Assembly: GCA_963834725.1 (NCBI GenBank)
Contig: CAWICN010000001.1
Location: 2,790,001 to 2,854,000, forward strand
Source: PALSA-693 sp963834725
Lineage (GTDB): Bacteria > Actinomycetota > Acidimicrobiia > Acidimicrobiales > Palsa-688
DNA: 64,000 nt
Direction: 5' to 3'
This document shows, piece by piece, positions 43,385 to 52,194 of the stretch. A program made the position numbers and the translations under genes. Position 1 is the stretch's first letter; every line of letters starts with the position of its first letter. The notes beneath the pieces were generated by a model that had not been told where the DNA came from, searched no databases, and worked only from the letters and a program-made list of their open reading frames with translations.

Positions 43385-43935
43385 ATGACGGGCCCACAGC
43401 ACCGCGCCGACCGGTTCATCGAAGCCAGCGATGATCCGCGCCAGGGCGGCACCACCCTTGGCGACGAGCGAGCGACGCTGTCGAGTTCCTGCGCGGTCAG
43501 CGCCTGACCCTTGAGCTCAAATGTGGCGGCCTCGACGCTGACCAGCTCGCGAGCCGCGCCGTGCCGCCGTCAACGATGTCGTTGCTCGGTCTGTTGCGTC
43601 ATATGGCGGACGTCGAGCGCACCTGGTTCCGTCGTCGGTTTGCTCGACAGGATGTCCCCAAGCGCTATCAGACCGAAGCCGAGCCCGACGGGGACTTCGA
43701 CGGAGCGGTCGCCGATACCGCCGTCGTGGACGAGGCCTGGGCCGGCTGGCGCGATGAGGTGGCGTTCGCCGAGGAGTTCGTGCGCCAGACCGATCTGAAC
43801 TTCATCGGACGCGATGGGGACGACGACCCGATCTCCTTACGGGAGCTCCTGGTGCACATGATCGAGGAGTATGCGCGCCACAATGGCCATGCCGATCTGC
43901 TCCGCGAGCGGATCGACGGACGCAGAGGTCAATAA
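43385..43935 (+). CDS. DinB-like DUF664 protein (copy 3), frameshifted
   Basis: Third DUF664 gene, of about 183 residues if joined. Frame 1 from ATG 43385 reads MTGPQHRADRFIEASDDPRQ and ends GDERATL; at about 43481 one base is missing and the family block VEFLRGQRLTLELKCGGLD, then PPSTMSLLGLLRHMADVERTWF and HMIEEYARHNGHADLLRERID continue in the next frame to 43935. Unjoined, frame 1 stops at 43506 and the rest would have to start at GTG 43561. Metal-site histidines are intact in the second part. Either a recent mutation or a base-calling error. Confidence 0.7.
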
Positions 43936-44097
43936 CGGTGTCGCATCCAGGCCACCGTGTGCCACTGTGGGTGGCCCTCCTTGCCCGAGGGGCGCGAACC
44001 GGCCTTTAATATTTGGGCGTTCGGTCGACGCTCCACCACAGCCAGGTCCCGTTTGGACCGCGCCCCATTCAGGCGCGACAACAGGAGGAGGTTCCAG

Positions 44098-44880
44098 ATG
44101 CCACGTAACGTCATCCGCCTCGATGGTGGGGTGGGTACCCAGGACGAGGCGCTCCGGGTCGCCGAGCAGGCGCACGACGAAGCCCTGCGGATTGCCGAGG
44201 AGGTTGCCGACACCGAGAGAGTCCGGGCCGAAGCGATTCGAGCGGCGACGGTCGACCGGGCTGAGGCCATTCGGGCCGCCACGGTAGCGAGGGCCGCCGG
44301 GCTTCGGCGCGTCTCCTCCGCGCACAACGATGCGCTGAGAGCAGCAGAGACAGCCCGGGCGGCCGCGCTCCAGGACGTGGAAACCCGTTACGGAGCGGCC
44401 CTGGCGATTGCTGCCGAGACCGCGACGACGACCATCGAGCAAGCGTGCCAGGACGAGATGGCGGCCGCCCATCGAGCCCATGAGGAGGCACTGCGCGCCG
44501 CCAAGGCGGCGGCCGACAGCGCCATCGCCCGGGCTGAGACCATCCGCCAGGCGGGGGTCGACCGGGCCGCCGCGATCGAAGCGGCCGGAGAGGCAAGAGC
44601 CGCAGAGCTGCGACAGGCGATCGCCACCTATGAGGAGGCGATTCGCCAGGCTGGCCGGGCACGGGCTGAGGAGCTGCACCAGGTCGGGGGCAAGCATGAC
44701 GCGGCGATCGCCTCGGCGGAGTCGGCCTTCCACGAGGCCTTCATGCAGTCGAGCAGGGCTCCTTCTTCGCTCGGTCTCCTGACCAGCGAGACGCCTTCCG
44801 CCCCCGATGGCGAGCAGCCGGAAGCGGCCGGGGAGCCGCCCAAGCAGGAACCCGAGCGAAAGCAAGGCACGAGCGGCTGA
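44098..44880 (+). CDS. Alanine/glutamate-rich helical protein with 11-residue repeats
   Basis: A 260-residue protein whose residues 14-215 are built of about seventeen 11-residue units such as AHDEALRIAEE, RAEAIRAATVD, RAEAIRAATVA, HNDALRAAETA and GEARAAELRQA. Charged residues and small Ala positions recur every 11 residues, the hendecad pattern of long straight helices. The C-terminal 45 residues are Pro/Glu-rich and disordered. There is no signal peptide or membrane segment. Such 11-mers occur in coiled coils and in lipid-droplet or polyester-granule coat proteins; the role here is unknown. GGAGGAGG precedes ATG 44098, so it is well translated. A terminator-like hairpin follows. Confidence 0.75.
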   Translation: MPRNVIRLDGGVGTQDEALRVAEQAHDEALRIAEEVADTERVRAEAIRAATVDRAEAIRAATVARAAGLRRVSSAHNDALRAAETARAAALQDVETRYGAALAIAAETATTTIEQACQDEMAAAHRAHEEALRAAKAAADSAIARAETIRQAGVDRAAAIEAAGEARAAELRQAIATYEEAIRQAGRARAEELHQVGGKHDAAIASAESAFHEAFMQSSRAPSSLGLLTSETPSAPDGEQPEAAGEPPKQEPERKQGTSG

Positions 44881-44904
44881 GCCCCCGGATCGCTACCGGG
44901 GCTC
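44879..44904 (+). terminator. Terminator-like hairpin after the repeat protein
   Basis: GAGCCCCCGG-ATCGCTA-CCGGGGCTC forms a nine-pair GC-rich stem with one bulged C directly at the stop codon. No T-run follows. Confidence 0.5.
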
Positions 44905-44968
44905 TCGCTCTGGCACGCGCCCAGCGGGATGGGCGTGGCCGTTGGCGAGCACCCGCGGCTCCGGTGAG

Positions 44969-47509
44969 CTAATCGAGAGGTTGGCGAGCGATCGCCCGTG
45001 GTTCACGTCCGGCCAGCAGCCAGCCGACGGTGGTGGCGATGAGCGGCAGGCCGACGATGATGATCACCAGATTGGCAACCGGGACGTGCGTGAGCGGGTG
45101 AAGGTTGCTCCGGTGCCAGGCCACAAGGGCGGCATAGGCGCCCGCCGTCCCTAACAGCGATCCGAGCAGGGCCAGGGCTCCGGCCGTGGCGCCGGTAAGG
45201 GTGCGGCGGGTGCTGCTGCTGGCTCCGGTGGCAGTAAGAGTGCGCAGGTCGCGGGAGGTCTCGCTACGGATCAGCCCCACGGTCATGGCCAGGACACCGA
45301 GGGCTACCAGGATCCCGGCCGCCGTCGACCAGTTGCGCAGTGGCGCCAGGGACCTCTGGGTCGACGTGGACTCCACTGACAGCCCGGCCGCCGCCGCGGT
45401 CTTCTGGGCCGCGTGGATCTGAGCGGTCGTCAGGGGATGCGGCGTCTCGATGAGAAAGGCGGCGGGGATCCGCTGCAAGCCCAGGGCTTGCATGCCGTGA
45501 CTGGTCAGCAGCGTGTTCGGATCCGAGGTATCGCGAGACAACCGTGAAATCACCTGGATGGTGGGGTCTGTCATGGCCGGGTTGGCCCGGGGCCGGGAGC
45601 GCCCCGCGGCAGCATGCTTGGGGGAAGCCTGGATGTCCGGAAGGAAGATCTGCAGGCCCCCCAGATCGCTGCGCGAGCTGATGATGTCGGCTGCCGGGTT
45701 GATCGAACTCGCCGTGATGCCGTAGTGCTCGAGCAGGGCCGGGGTCGCGACATAGAGCGAGGTGACCGGGTTGATCTCCTCTCCGTTGGCAAGGTGGGTC
45801 ACCCTGGCGAGCGACGCGGTCAGCTGCCCGGACTGCGCCCCCTGTCCGGGCGGACCGCTCACGGCCGGGGCGGCCGGGTCGTAGGCGGCCTCCAGGGCCA
45901 TGACCGAGCGGGCGTGAAGGCTGCTGGCGAGCTGATCGACGCGCCGCTGCAAGGCTTGCTCTTGGGCGCCGCGCACCACGGGAATGGGATTGCCCGGACC
46001 CGGCGCGCTGGCGCCGACATACAGCATGAGCTCGTTGGCTGCCAGATTCGGTGTGGGAGACGGAGTATCGGCCGCCGCGGCGCTGATGGCGATAGTCGCA
46101 GCGATGGCAATGGCCAGGGTGACGGCGCCGAGGGCGGCCCCCGATCGACCCTGATATCGGGCCAGGTCCCGCCAGGCCAGGCGGACGGCGATCGGCCAGT
46201 GGCCGGCCGTGCTGGCGATGGCGCGTATGGCCAGCGGAGCGAGGAAGAGCACCCCGAACACACTGGCGACGGCGCCGGCGATGACGAACCCGACGCGGCG
46301 CTGATCGGCGAAGGCGAGCAGGACGATGCCGGCCCCGAGCAGGAGGCCGCCGGCCGCCGCGAACCGGTGCGCCGGTTGGGGCCGGGGTGGGCGCCCGGAG
46401 AGGGCGGCCACGACCGGCAATCGAGCGGCGGCGCGCGCCGGCCACCAGGCGGCGGTGACGGCGGTGATAAACGCCAGCAGCAGGGTGGCGGCGACGGCCC
46501 ACCAGGGGAGGGCGAAGCGGTCGATGCGGTGCTCGACAACCGACTGCATGAGCGGGGCGATGGCGAACCAGACCGCCAAACCGACCACCGCCCCGACTAC
46601 CGATCCAGTTGCGCCGACCGCGGCACCATTGGCGAGCATGACCAGCCGAACATGCCGGTCGGTGGCTCCGAGGGAGCCGAGCATCCCCAGAGCCCGCAGG
46701 CGGCGCTGGGCCATCACTGCGAATCCGGCCACGGCCAGCAGCCCGACGAAGAGGAGCCCGACCGTGGCCAGGACCAGCACGACGGCCTCAACGGCGGTCT
46801 GGCTGGCTGTGCCCCGGTGATCGATGCCCAGGCCGTTCGCGTCCGGGACCCTGAACGACTGGACGGCCTGCTGGCCGGCATCGACCAGGATCGACACGCT
46901 GGCCGGCGAGCTGATCTGACCGGGGGCCATCAGCGCAAATTCGTCCTGCAGGTTGAGGGGGTTCTCTACCAGCCCGACCACCTGGAGGGTTCGGCCGTCC
47001 TGGTTCCAGCTGCTGCCGATGTGCAAGCCGAAGGTGCTGGCGACACCGCTGGTGACCGCCACCTCATGGGGTCCGGTCGGGTACCGGCCGGCGTCAAGAC
47101 GCAACGTGGATCCCACGTAGCGGCCGGCCGGGTTGGCGGCCCGCAGATCGACGGTGGAGACCGAACCGGGCACAGGGATGCTCTGGTGGGCGACCACGTC
47201 CGCGGCGCCGAAGGCCTGTTCCGCGGCGGCCACGGCGGCGTTGACCTGGCTCGCTTTGCCTGACACCTGGATGATGGTGTTGGCTGTGCCGAAGGTCGGG
47301 TCATCGTGCAGTTCGCTGGCATTGGAAACGATGGCGAGCCCAATCGTCGTGGCCGCCACGGCCACGACGAGCAAGGACAGCACGAGCGTCTGACGGCGCC
47401 ATTCCCGGCGGAACATCCGCCAGGCCCAGCGGACCACGGCCCGCCGGGCGGGGCGGCCGCCATCGCCGGACCCGAGCACTACGGGCCGGTCGAGGACCGC
47501 GGTGGTCAT
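44969..47509 (-). CDS. FtsX-like ABC transporter permease
   Basis: Membrane subunit of 846 residues with two FtsX-type modules. It has an N-terminal helix (TLVLSLLVVAVAATTIGLAIV), an extracytoplasmic domain, a block of helices at about 265-470 (AVEAVVLVLATVGLLFVGLLA, GAVVGLAVWFAI and others), a second amphipathic extracytoplasmic domain, and closing helices (AAGILVALGVLAMTVGLI, ALALLGSLLGTAGAYAAL). The layout matches MacB-like or lipoprotein/peptide-related exporters. ATG 47509 overlaps the ATPase stop by ATGA. It lacks the extra domains of cell-division FtsX. The cargo is unknown. Confidence 0.88.
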   Translation of the reverse strand: MTTAVLDRPVVLGSGDGGRPARRAVVRWAWRMFRREWRRQTLVLSLLVVAVAATTIGLAIVSNASELHDDPTFGTANTIIQVSGKASQVNAAVAAAEQAFGAADVVAHQSIPVPGSVSTVDLRAANPAGRYVGSTLRLDAGRYPTGPHEVAVTSGVASTFGLHIGSSWNQDGRTLQVVGLVENPLNLQDEFALMAPGQISSPASVSILVDAGQQAVQSFRVPDANGLGIDHRGTASQTAVEAVVLVLATVGLLFVGLLAVAGFAVMAQRRLRALGMLGSLGATDRHVRLVMLANGAAVGATGSVVGAVVGLAVWFAIAPLMQSVVEHRIDRFALPWWAVAATLLLAFITAVTAAWWPARAAARLPVVAALSGRPPRPQPAHRFAAAGGLLLGAGIVLLAFADQRRVGFVIAGAVASVFGVLFLAPLAIRAIASTAGHWPIAVRLAWRDLARYQGRSGAALGAVTLAIAIAATIAISAAAADTPSPTPNLAANELMLYVGASAPGPGNPIPVVRGAQEQALQRRVDQLASSLHARSVMALEAAYDPAAPAVSGPPGQGAQSGQLTASLARVTHLANGEEINPVTSLYVATPALLEHYGITASSINPAADIISSRSDLGGLQIFLPDIQASPKHAAAGRSRPRANPAMTDPTIQVISRLSRDTSDPNTLLTSHGMQALGLQRIPAAFLIETPHPLTTAQIHAAQKTAAAAGLSVESTSTQRSLAPLRNWSTAAGILVALGVLAMTVGLIRSETSRDLRTLTATGASSSTRRTLTGATAGALALLGSLLGTAGAYAALVAWHRSNLHPLTHVPVANLVIIIVGLPLIATTVGWLLAGREPRAIARQPLD

Positions 47510-48228
47510 GGTGTTCCCGTGGGAGCAAGGAGCGACTCGGGGCCGGGGGGAGGCGACGTCTGGTCGACGACGCGGCCGTCTCGCAAGAACACGACCCTGT
47601 CGGCCCACGAGGCCAGCTGGGCGTCGTGGGTCACGACCACCCCGGCCACCCCCCGCTGGCAGGCGGCGCGAATCAACCGCATCACGGCCTCGCCGTTGGT
47701 GGAGTCCAACGCGCCCGACGGCTCATCGGCCAGGAGCAGGTGCCGGTCGCCGACCACCGCTCGAGCGATGGCCACCCGCTGGCGCTCGCCGCCCGAGAGC
47801 TCGTCAGGAAATCGTGAGGCCCGGTCGACGAGGCCAAGCTCCTCCATGGCGGCCACGCCCTGGCCCCGCGCCACTCGGGAGGGGACGCCATCGAGTTCGA
47901 GCGGCAACGACACGTTCTCGGCGGCGGTGAGGCCCGGAAGCAGGTTGAAGTCCTGGAACACGTAGCCGATGGCGCGGCGACGCAGGCGAGACCGATCGCG
48001 GCGCGACATCGTCGACAACGACAGACCCCCGACCAGCACGTCGCCGCTGGTCGGCTCCTCCAGGCTGCCGGAAATCGTCAGCAGCGTGCTCTTGCCCGAG
48101 CCGCTCGGCCCCATCACTGCCACCAGCTCGCCGACGTCCACCCGGAGGTTCACGTCCCGGAGGGCGTGCACCTCGGTCGGACCCTCGCCGTACACCTTCG
48201 ATACGCTTCGCAGCTCCAAGGCGGTCAT
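47506..48228 (-). CDS. ABC transporter ATPase (MacB/LolD type)
   Basis: Nucleotide-binding subunit of 240 residues. Walker A GPSGSGKST is at about 40-48, the Q-loop at VFQDFNLLPGL, the signature LSGGERQR at about 140, Walker B HLLLADEPSGALD and the H-loop VVTHDAQ. The LSGGE-DEPSGALD form is that of the MacB/LolD group that pairs with FtsX-like permeases. ATG 48228 follows AGGAG and overlaps the PadR stop by four bases; the permease follows with the same overlap. Confidence 0.95.
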   Translation of the reverse strand: MTALELRSVSKVYGEGPTEVHALRDVNLRVDVGELVAVMGPSGSGKSTLLTISGSLEEPTSGDVLVGGLSLSTMSRRDRSRLRRRAIGYVFQDFNLLPGLTAAENVSLPLELDGVPSRVARGQGVAAMEELGLVDRASRFPDELSGGERQRVAIARAVVGDRHLLLADEPSGALDSTNGEAVMRLIRAACQRGVAGVVVTHDAQLASWADRVVFLRDGRVVDQTSPPPGPESLLAPTGTP

Positions 48229-48818
48229 GTCCGTGCTCCTAACCGGCGCCGCCGCCTTGGGGCAGGCAAAGGCAACGACGCACCACTGGGATCTCTGCCA
48301 TCGAACTCGGCTCGCTTGAGGCGGCCATCGGCCGCGTCCAGCCACCGCACCACTGAATCCAGCCGGAACAGCTCGGCGTCCACCACCAGGGCGAAGGCCA
48401 GATCCTGCTCCGCCAGGTCCTCCTTGAGTCGGGTCCACTGCTGCATCAGCTGCACGAGATACCGACGATGGACCTGGACCACCTCGTGCACGTCGACACC
48501 GGGCACCCGCAACGCCACCAGCACTTTGATGACCAACTCGTCTCGAGGCGGCGATGACAGGTCCGGGGGCGTTCGGAGCCAACCAGCGAGTTCCTCGGAC
48601 CCATTCGCAGTGATGCGAAACCGCTTCTGGGAACCATCGGCCGAAGTGTCATCGGATTCGATCAGCCCGTCGCGTTCGAGTCGCTGCAGGGTCGTGTACA
48701 CCTGGCCGACGTTCAGCGGCCACACTTCGCCTGTCCCCGCCTCGAACTCCTGGCGAAGCTGCAATCCGTACTTCGGCCCCTCCGTCAGCAGGGCCAGCAG
48801 GGCGTACGGGATGCTCAC
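48225..48818 (-). CDS. PadR-family transcriptional regulator
   Basis: Regulator of 197 residues, starting at GTG 48818 (MSIPYALLALL; TTG 48830 would add four residues). The winged helix is residues 1-80: LLTEGPKYGLQLRQEFE, VGQVYTTLQRLERDGLIES. The C-terminal helices form the dimer and ligand pocket. PadR genes usually repress an adjacent drug-export operon; here the ABC ATPase and permease follow with 4-base overlaps. A palindrome, ATACTGAGTAT, lies about 20 bases upstream. Confidence 0.9.
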   Translation of the reverse strand: MSIPYALLALLTEGPKYGLQLRQEFEAGTGEVWPLNVGQVYTTLQRLERDGLIESDDTSADGSQKRFRITANGSEELAGWLRTPPDLSSPPRDELVIKVLVALRVPGVDVHEVVQVHRRYLVQLMQQWTRLKEDLAEQDLAFALVVDAELFRLDSVVRWLDAADGRLKRAEFDGRDPSGASLPLPAPRRRRRLGART

Positions 48819-48839
48819 GAGATCACCCAACCCGGTGCC

Positions 48840-48853
48840 ATACTGAGTATACT
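48840..48853. promoter_or_regulatory. Putative PadR operator
   Basis: ATACT-G-AGTAT (48840-48850) and the overlapping perfect palindrome AGTATACT (48846-48853) form a dense symmetric, AT-rich site immediately before the padR start, the place where PadR proteins bind their own promoter. Confidence 0.55.
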
Positions 48854-49098
48854 ACGCAGGATGATCCTGGGATGCAAGGGGCAAATCCGACAGAGCGGGC
48901 CATTCTTGGGACCATGAACACCATGGAAATCACATCAGGGCTATCTCAAGCATTCAAAAGAGAACGATAGTCGGCTAACGGTCGGTTTTTCTCAAGGGTC
49001 CGCATGCTTCAATCGGGCCCAGCCGCTGACCATCCGATGCCACCGAAAATCGAGTGACCCAATGAAGGCCATGAGAATGTCGTTACTGTGCTTGTTGC

Positions 49099-50061
49099 AT
49101 GGCCGGCACGAGCGGGCAGGAATCACCGGAAGAGGTGTCGTTCACCAACCTCGATCAGCCCCTGTTTGCTGGGTCGGGCGCGACCAAGCGGGACCTGGTG
49201 CAGTACCTCGACGGCGTGTGTGATCTGATCCTCCCCGAGCTGGAGGACCGGCCGCTGTCGGTGATCCGGGTTCACCGCGGTCAAGAGGCGTTCATGCAGA
49301 AGAACGTCCCGAAATACACGCCTTCCTGGGTACCGACGGCCCGCTTCTGGGCGGAGACGTCCAAGCGGGACGTCACCTATGCGTTGTGCAACGACCGCCG
49401 CACCCTGCTCTGGTTCGCCAATCAACGGGCCGTGGAATACCACCCGACCCTCGTCCGGGTCGATCAGCCGGACCGGATGACCCATCTGGTGCTGGACCTT
49501 GATCCGCCAACGCCTGACGCCTTCGAGAGGGCCGTTCGGGCCGCCCGCCTCGTCCGCCAGGTTCTGGATGATCTCGGGCTCCAGGGGGTGGTGAAGACCA
49601 GCGGGGCCAAGGGTCTGCACGTCTTCGTCCCCATCGCTTCGGGGCCACCCGGGGACGCGGCGGCGGCCACCCGGGCCATCGCGGCGCGTGCCGCGGCGCT
49701 CGATCCCGAGGTCGCCACCACGGCCTTCATGAAGGAGGACCGCAACGGGAAGGTGTTCGTCGACTCGACTCGCGTCGGCGGGGCCACCGTGGTCGCGGCC
49801 TACAGCCCGCGTGTCCGCCCCGGTGTGCCGGTCTCCTTCCCGTTGAGTTGGGATGATCTCGATGACATCAGCCCCGCTGATTTCACCGTGCACACCGCCC
49901 TCGATCACCTGGGCCCCATCCGTCCGTGGGGGGCGAACAGGCCGGGTCCACAAAACCTCAGCCCTGCGCTCATCGAAGAAGGCCACGCCATCCCGGTGGC
50001 CCGGGTCCAGGCCATGCATGAGGGCAAACGGCGCGCCCGCGCCCGTCCGCAACCGGACTAA
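49099..50061 (+). CDS. LigD-type polymerase-domain protein
   Basis: Stand-alone archaeo-eukaryotic primase-like polymerase of 320 residues, the PolDom of LigD that fills gaps in non-homologous end joining. Catalytic motif DLDPP (VLDLDPPTP near residue 136), the SGAKGLHVFVPI loop near residue 174 and the third acid near SWDDLDDISPADF are present, with HRGQEAFMQKNVP early. There are no ligase or nuclease domains and no Ku gene in the window, so it acts alone or with partners elsewhere. ATG 49099 is chosen because an in-frame earlier start is absent. Confidence 0.88.
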   Translation: MAGTSGQESPEEVSFTNLDQPLFAGSGATKRDLVQYLDGVCDLILPELEDRPLSVIRVHRGQEAFMQKNVPKYTPSWVPTARFWAETSKRDVTYALCNDRRTLLWFANQRAVEYHPTLVRVDQPDRMTHLVLDLDPPTPDAFERAVRAARLVRQVLDDLGLQGVVKTSGAKGLHVFVPIASGPPGDAAAATRAIAARAAALDPEVATTAFMKEDRNGKVFVDSTRVGGATVVAAYSPRVRPGVPVSFPLSWDDLDDISPADFTVHTALDHLGPIRPWGANRPGPQNLSPALIEEGHAIPVARVQAMHEGKRRARARPQPD

Positions 50062-50341
50062 GTACTAAGCGGTCGAGCAGACCAGCCCGCCGCAGCCCCG
50101 CATTCACGGGCGCACGAAGCGGCGCCCGACGAGGCGCGCCACGACTCCCCCCTCTCGCTCGGACGATCACCTGGATGCGTCTGGCAGAGGAGGACCTCGA
50201 GCCGGCGGGCGCGACGCGACCGCCCGTAAGGAGCGTCACTCGCCCATCTGGCGTCTACCGCTACCTGAAGCCGCTCATCCGGCCACCATCATCGCGCCGC
50301 TCGCCTGCGCCATTCGATGGGCCGGCGGTTCAGCGGTCCAT
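50062..50341. other. Gene-free interval
   Basis: About 280 bp between the polymerase gene and a peptidase remnant. No supported gene, repeat or hairpin is seen. Confidence 0.5.
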
Positions 50342-50611
50342 TCAGCTGCCGAACGCCAGCCTTTCGAACTGGTCGATACGGCGGCCCAGTACCTCCAGGC
50401 TGGACGCCCAGAACTCCTCCCGACCGACATCGATGCCGAAGCGGGCGGCCAGCCCGGACGCGTCGGCCAGTCCGGACGACGCCAGAAGGTCGTCGTACCC
50501 ATCCCGAAACCGCTCAGGGTCCTCCTGGTAGGCCGCATACAGGCCCAGACCGAAGAGAAGGCCGAACGTGTAAGGCCAGTTGTAGAAGTGCGTCGAGTAG
50601 TTACGCGGACA
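50342..50611 (-). pseudogene. C-terminal remnant of an M3-family oligoendopeptidase
   Basis: About 90 codons ending at 50342 read RNYSTHFYNWPYTFGLLFGLGLY, then EDPERFRDGYDDLLASSGLAD and ARFGIDVGREEFWASSL, the recognisable C-terminus of PepF/M3 metallopeptidases (normally about 600 residues). The zinc motif HExxH and everything before it are missing; the upstream codons to 50989 do not resemble the family and run antisense to the next gene. It is a truncated remnant and there is no start for it. Confidence 0.75.
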
Positions 50612-50755
50612 TGTCCCAGCGCGGCAACGGCGGCGATTGCACCACGTCAGTGGCCATAGGGTGGACTCTAGGCGTTGCCCTGCCGCCGGCCGGCTGCTGC
50701 CGAGGCGCCAAGGGTGCATCCCGATCGACGCGAAGCTGAGCGAGGAGCATTTTCC

Positions 50756-51364
50756 ATGGCGATCACGAGAGGATTCCGGGGTCGCGGGCAGGCGCGCCGC
50801 GACCCGAGGCTGCCGCCTGGTCAATACGACGCGGGTTCCACCTGGCCGGTCCTGACGGCGGAGCCGACGCCGAAACTCGCGACCGACGCATGGACGTTCC
50901 GCGTCGAGGGGCTCGTCGCACGACCCATCACGTGGACCTGGGAACAGATCCATGAATTGCCGCCGTCCACCTTCAACGGTGACATCCACTGCGTGACCAC
51001 GTGGTCCAAGCTGGGTGTGCAGTTCGGCGGAGTGTCGGTGGACAGCCTGCTCGCAGTGGCCGCGCCCCTACCGGAGGCGAGCTACGTTCTGGCCCTGTCG
51101 CATACCGGCTACACCACCAACCTGCCGCTTGCCGACGTCACCGACGGCAAAGCGTGGGTCGTATGGGATTACGAAGGGCGGCCGCTGCCGGTCGAGCATG
51201 GGGGGCCGGCCCGGCTGCTCGTGCCCCATCTCTATTTCTGGAAGAGCGCCAAGTGGGTCTCCGGTTTGCGCCTGCTCGATCACGACGAGCAAGGATTCTG
51301 GGAGCGCAACGGCTACCACGACCGTGGCGACCCCTGGCTCGAACAGCGGTACCAGGGTGACTGA
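50756..51364 (+). CDS. Sulfite oxidase-fold molybdopterin protein (MsrP/YedY-like)
   Basis: A 202-residue molybdopterin oxidoreductase domain. The Moco-binding cysteine is in GDIHCVTTWS near residue 80; YTTNLPLADV, HGGPARLLVP and WKSAKWVSGLRLLD follow the family. It resembles the soluble core of MsrP/YedY, which reduces methionine sulfoxides, but lacks a Tat leader and is only the catalytic domain. ATG 50756 follows GCGAGGAG by about eight bases. The next gene, a flavin reductase, overlaps it by eight bases, suggesting a cytoplasmic two-subunit reductase. Confidence 0.88.
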   Translation: MAITRGFRGRGQARRDPRLPPGQYDAGSTWPVLTAEPTPKLATDAWTFRVEGLVARPITWTWEQIHELPPSTFNGDIHCVTTWSKLGVQFGGVSVDSLLAVAAPLPEASYVLALSHTGYTTNLPLADVTDGKAWVVWDYEGRPLPVEHGGPARLLVPHLYFWKSAKWVSGLRLLDHDEQGFWERNGYHDRGDPWLEQRYQGD

Positions 51365-52076
51365 CCCCGCGGGTGGAGCCCACCCGGGCAAGTGGCAGAC
51401 GGCCACCGTGCTCAATGTCAGGAGGGAGACCGCCAGCGCCAAGACCTTTCGCCTGGCGCTCCCGGCCCCGTCCGTCCACCTGGCCGGTCAGCACTACGTC
51501 GTCCGCCTTACCGCTCCTGACGGTTACACGGCCTCGCGTTCGTACTCGGTCGCGAGTCCCCCGGACGGCACGGCCGAGATCGAGCTGACCGTGGAGCGAC
51601 TCGAGAATGGCGAGGTGTCCATGTTCCTCCACGACGAGGTACGGCCAGGCGACGAACTGGACGTGCGCGGCCCTATCGGGGGGTGGTTCGTGTGGCGGGG
51701 CACCGAACCCGCCTTTCTCGTCGGGGGCGGTTCAGGCGTCGTGCCGCTTATGGCCATGCTCCGTCTGGCCCGGCTTCAGGGCCGATCCAACCTGCTGCGG
51801 CTTATCGTGTCGGCGCGCCGCCCGGCCGATCTCTATTACGCGGCCGAGCTCCCCGGCCCCGAGACCACGATTGTCTACACCAGGGCGGCGCCGCCCGGCT
51901 GGGCCCGGCCGCTGGCCCGGCTCAACCAGCAGGACCTGGCCGGACAGGTCGCCCTCGACGCCACCGCCTATGTATGCGGTTCGCCCGACTTCGCCGACGC
52001 CGTGACGGCGTTGCTCATCGACGACCAGGTGCCGACCAGCCGGATACGGGTGGAGCGCTTCGGTCCGACCATGTGA
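51357..52076 (+). CDS. Ferredoxin-reductase-type FAD/NAD(P) oxidoreductase
   Basis: A 239-residue flavin reductase. The FAD-binding beta-barrel has the RSYSVAS motif near residue 62; the NAD(P) domain starts FLVGGGSGVVPLMAMLR near residue 122 and ends YVCGSPDFADAVTALL near residue 205. There is no 2Fe-2S domain. Starting with GTG inside the stop of the molybdopterin gene, it is tightly coupled to it and is the probable electron donor, replacing the haem membrane subunit MsrQ/YedZ. Confidence 0.9.
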   Translation: MTDPAGGAHPGKWQTATVLNVRRETASAKTFRLALPAPSVHLAGQHYVVRLTAPDGYTASRSYSVASPPDGTAEIELTVERLENGEVSMFLHDEVRPGDELDVRGPIGGWFVWRGTEPAFLVGGGSGVVPLMAMLRLARLQGRSNLLRLIVSARRPADLYYAAELPGPETTIVYTRAAPPGWARPLARLNQQDLAGQVALDATAYVCGSPDFADAVTALLIDDQVPTSRIRVERFGPTM

Positions 52077-52194
52077 TCCCGGGTGGGTCCGGCCGTACCG
52101 GCACCCTGACGGCGGGATAGAACACCCGGGTCCCAGAATCTATCGGCAGGCAGGGAATCTAGCGGACCGGCTGGACCCCGGCCATGATGATCAG

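Noticed and set aside
45614..47263. 549-codon open frame on the plus strand
   Set aside because: Lies antisense within the ABC permease gene; rich in Gly/Arg/Glu with no motif, a usual by-product of high GC content.
48914..48970. 18-codon frame MNTMEITSGLSQAFKRER
   Set aside because: Looks slightly like an ABC ATPase start but is too short to support, and no continuation exists in other frames.
52077..52140. CCCGGGTG / CACCCGGG inverted repeat after the flavin reductase
   Set aside because: The arms are self-palindromic and about 45 bases apart; not convincing as a terminator or operator.
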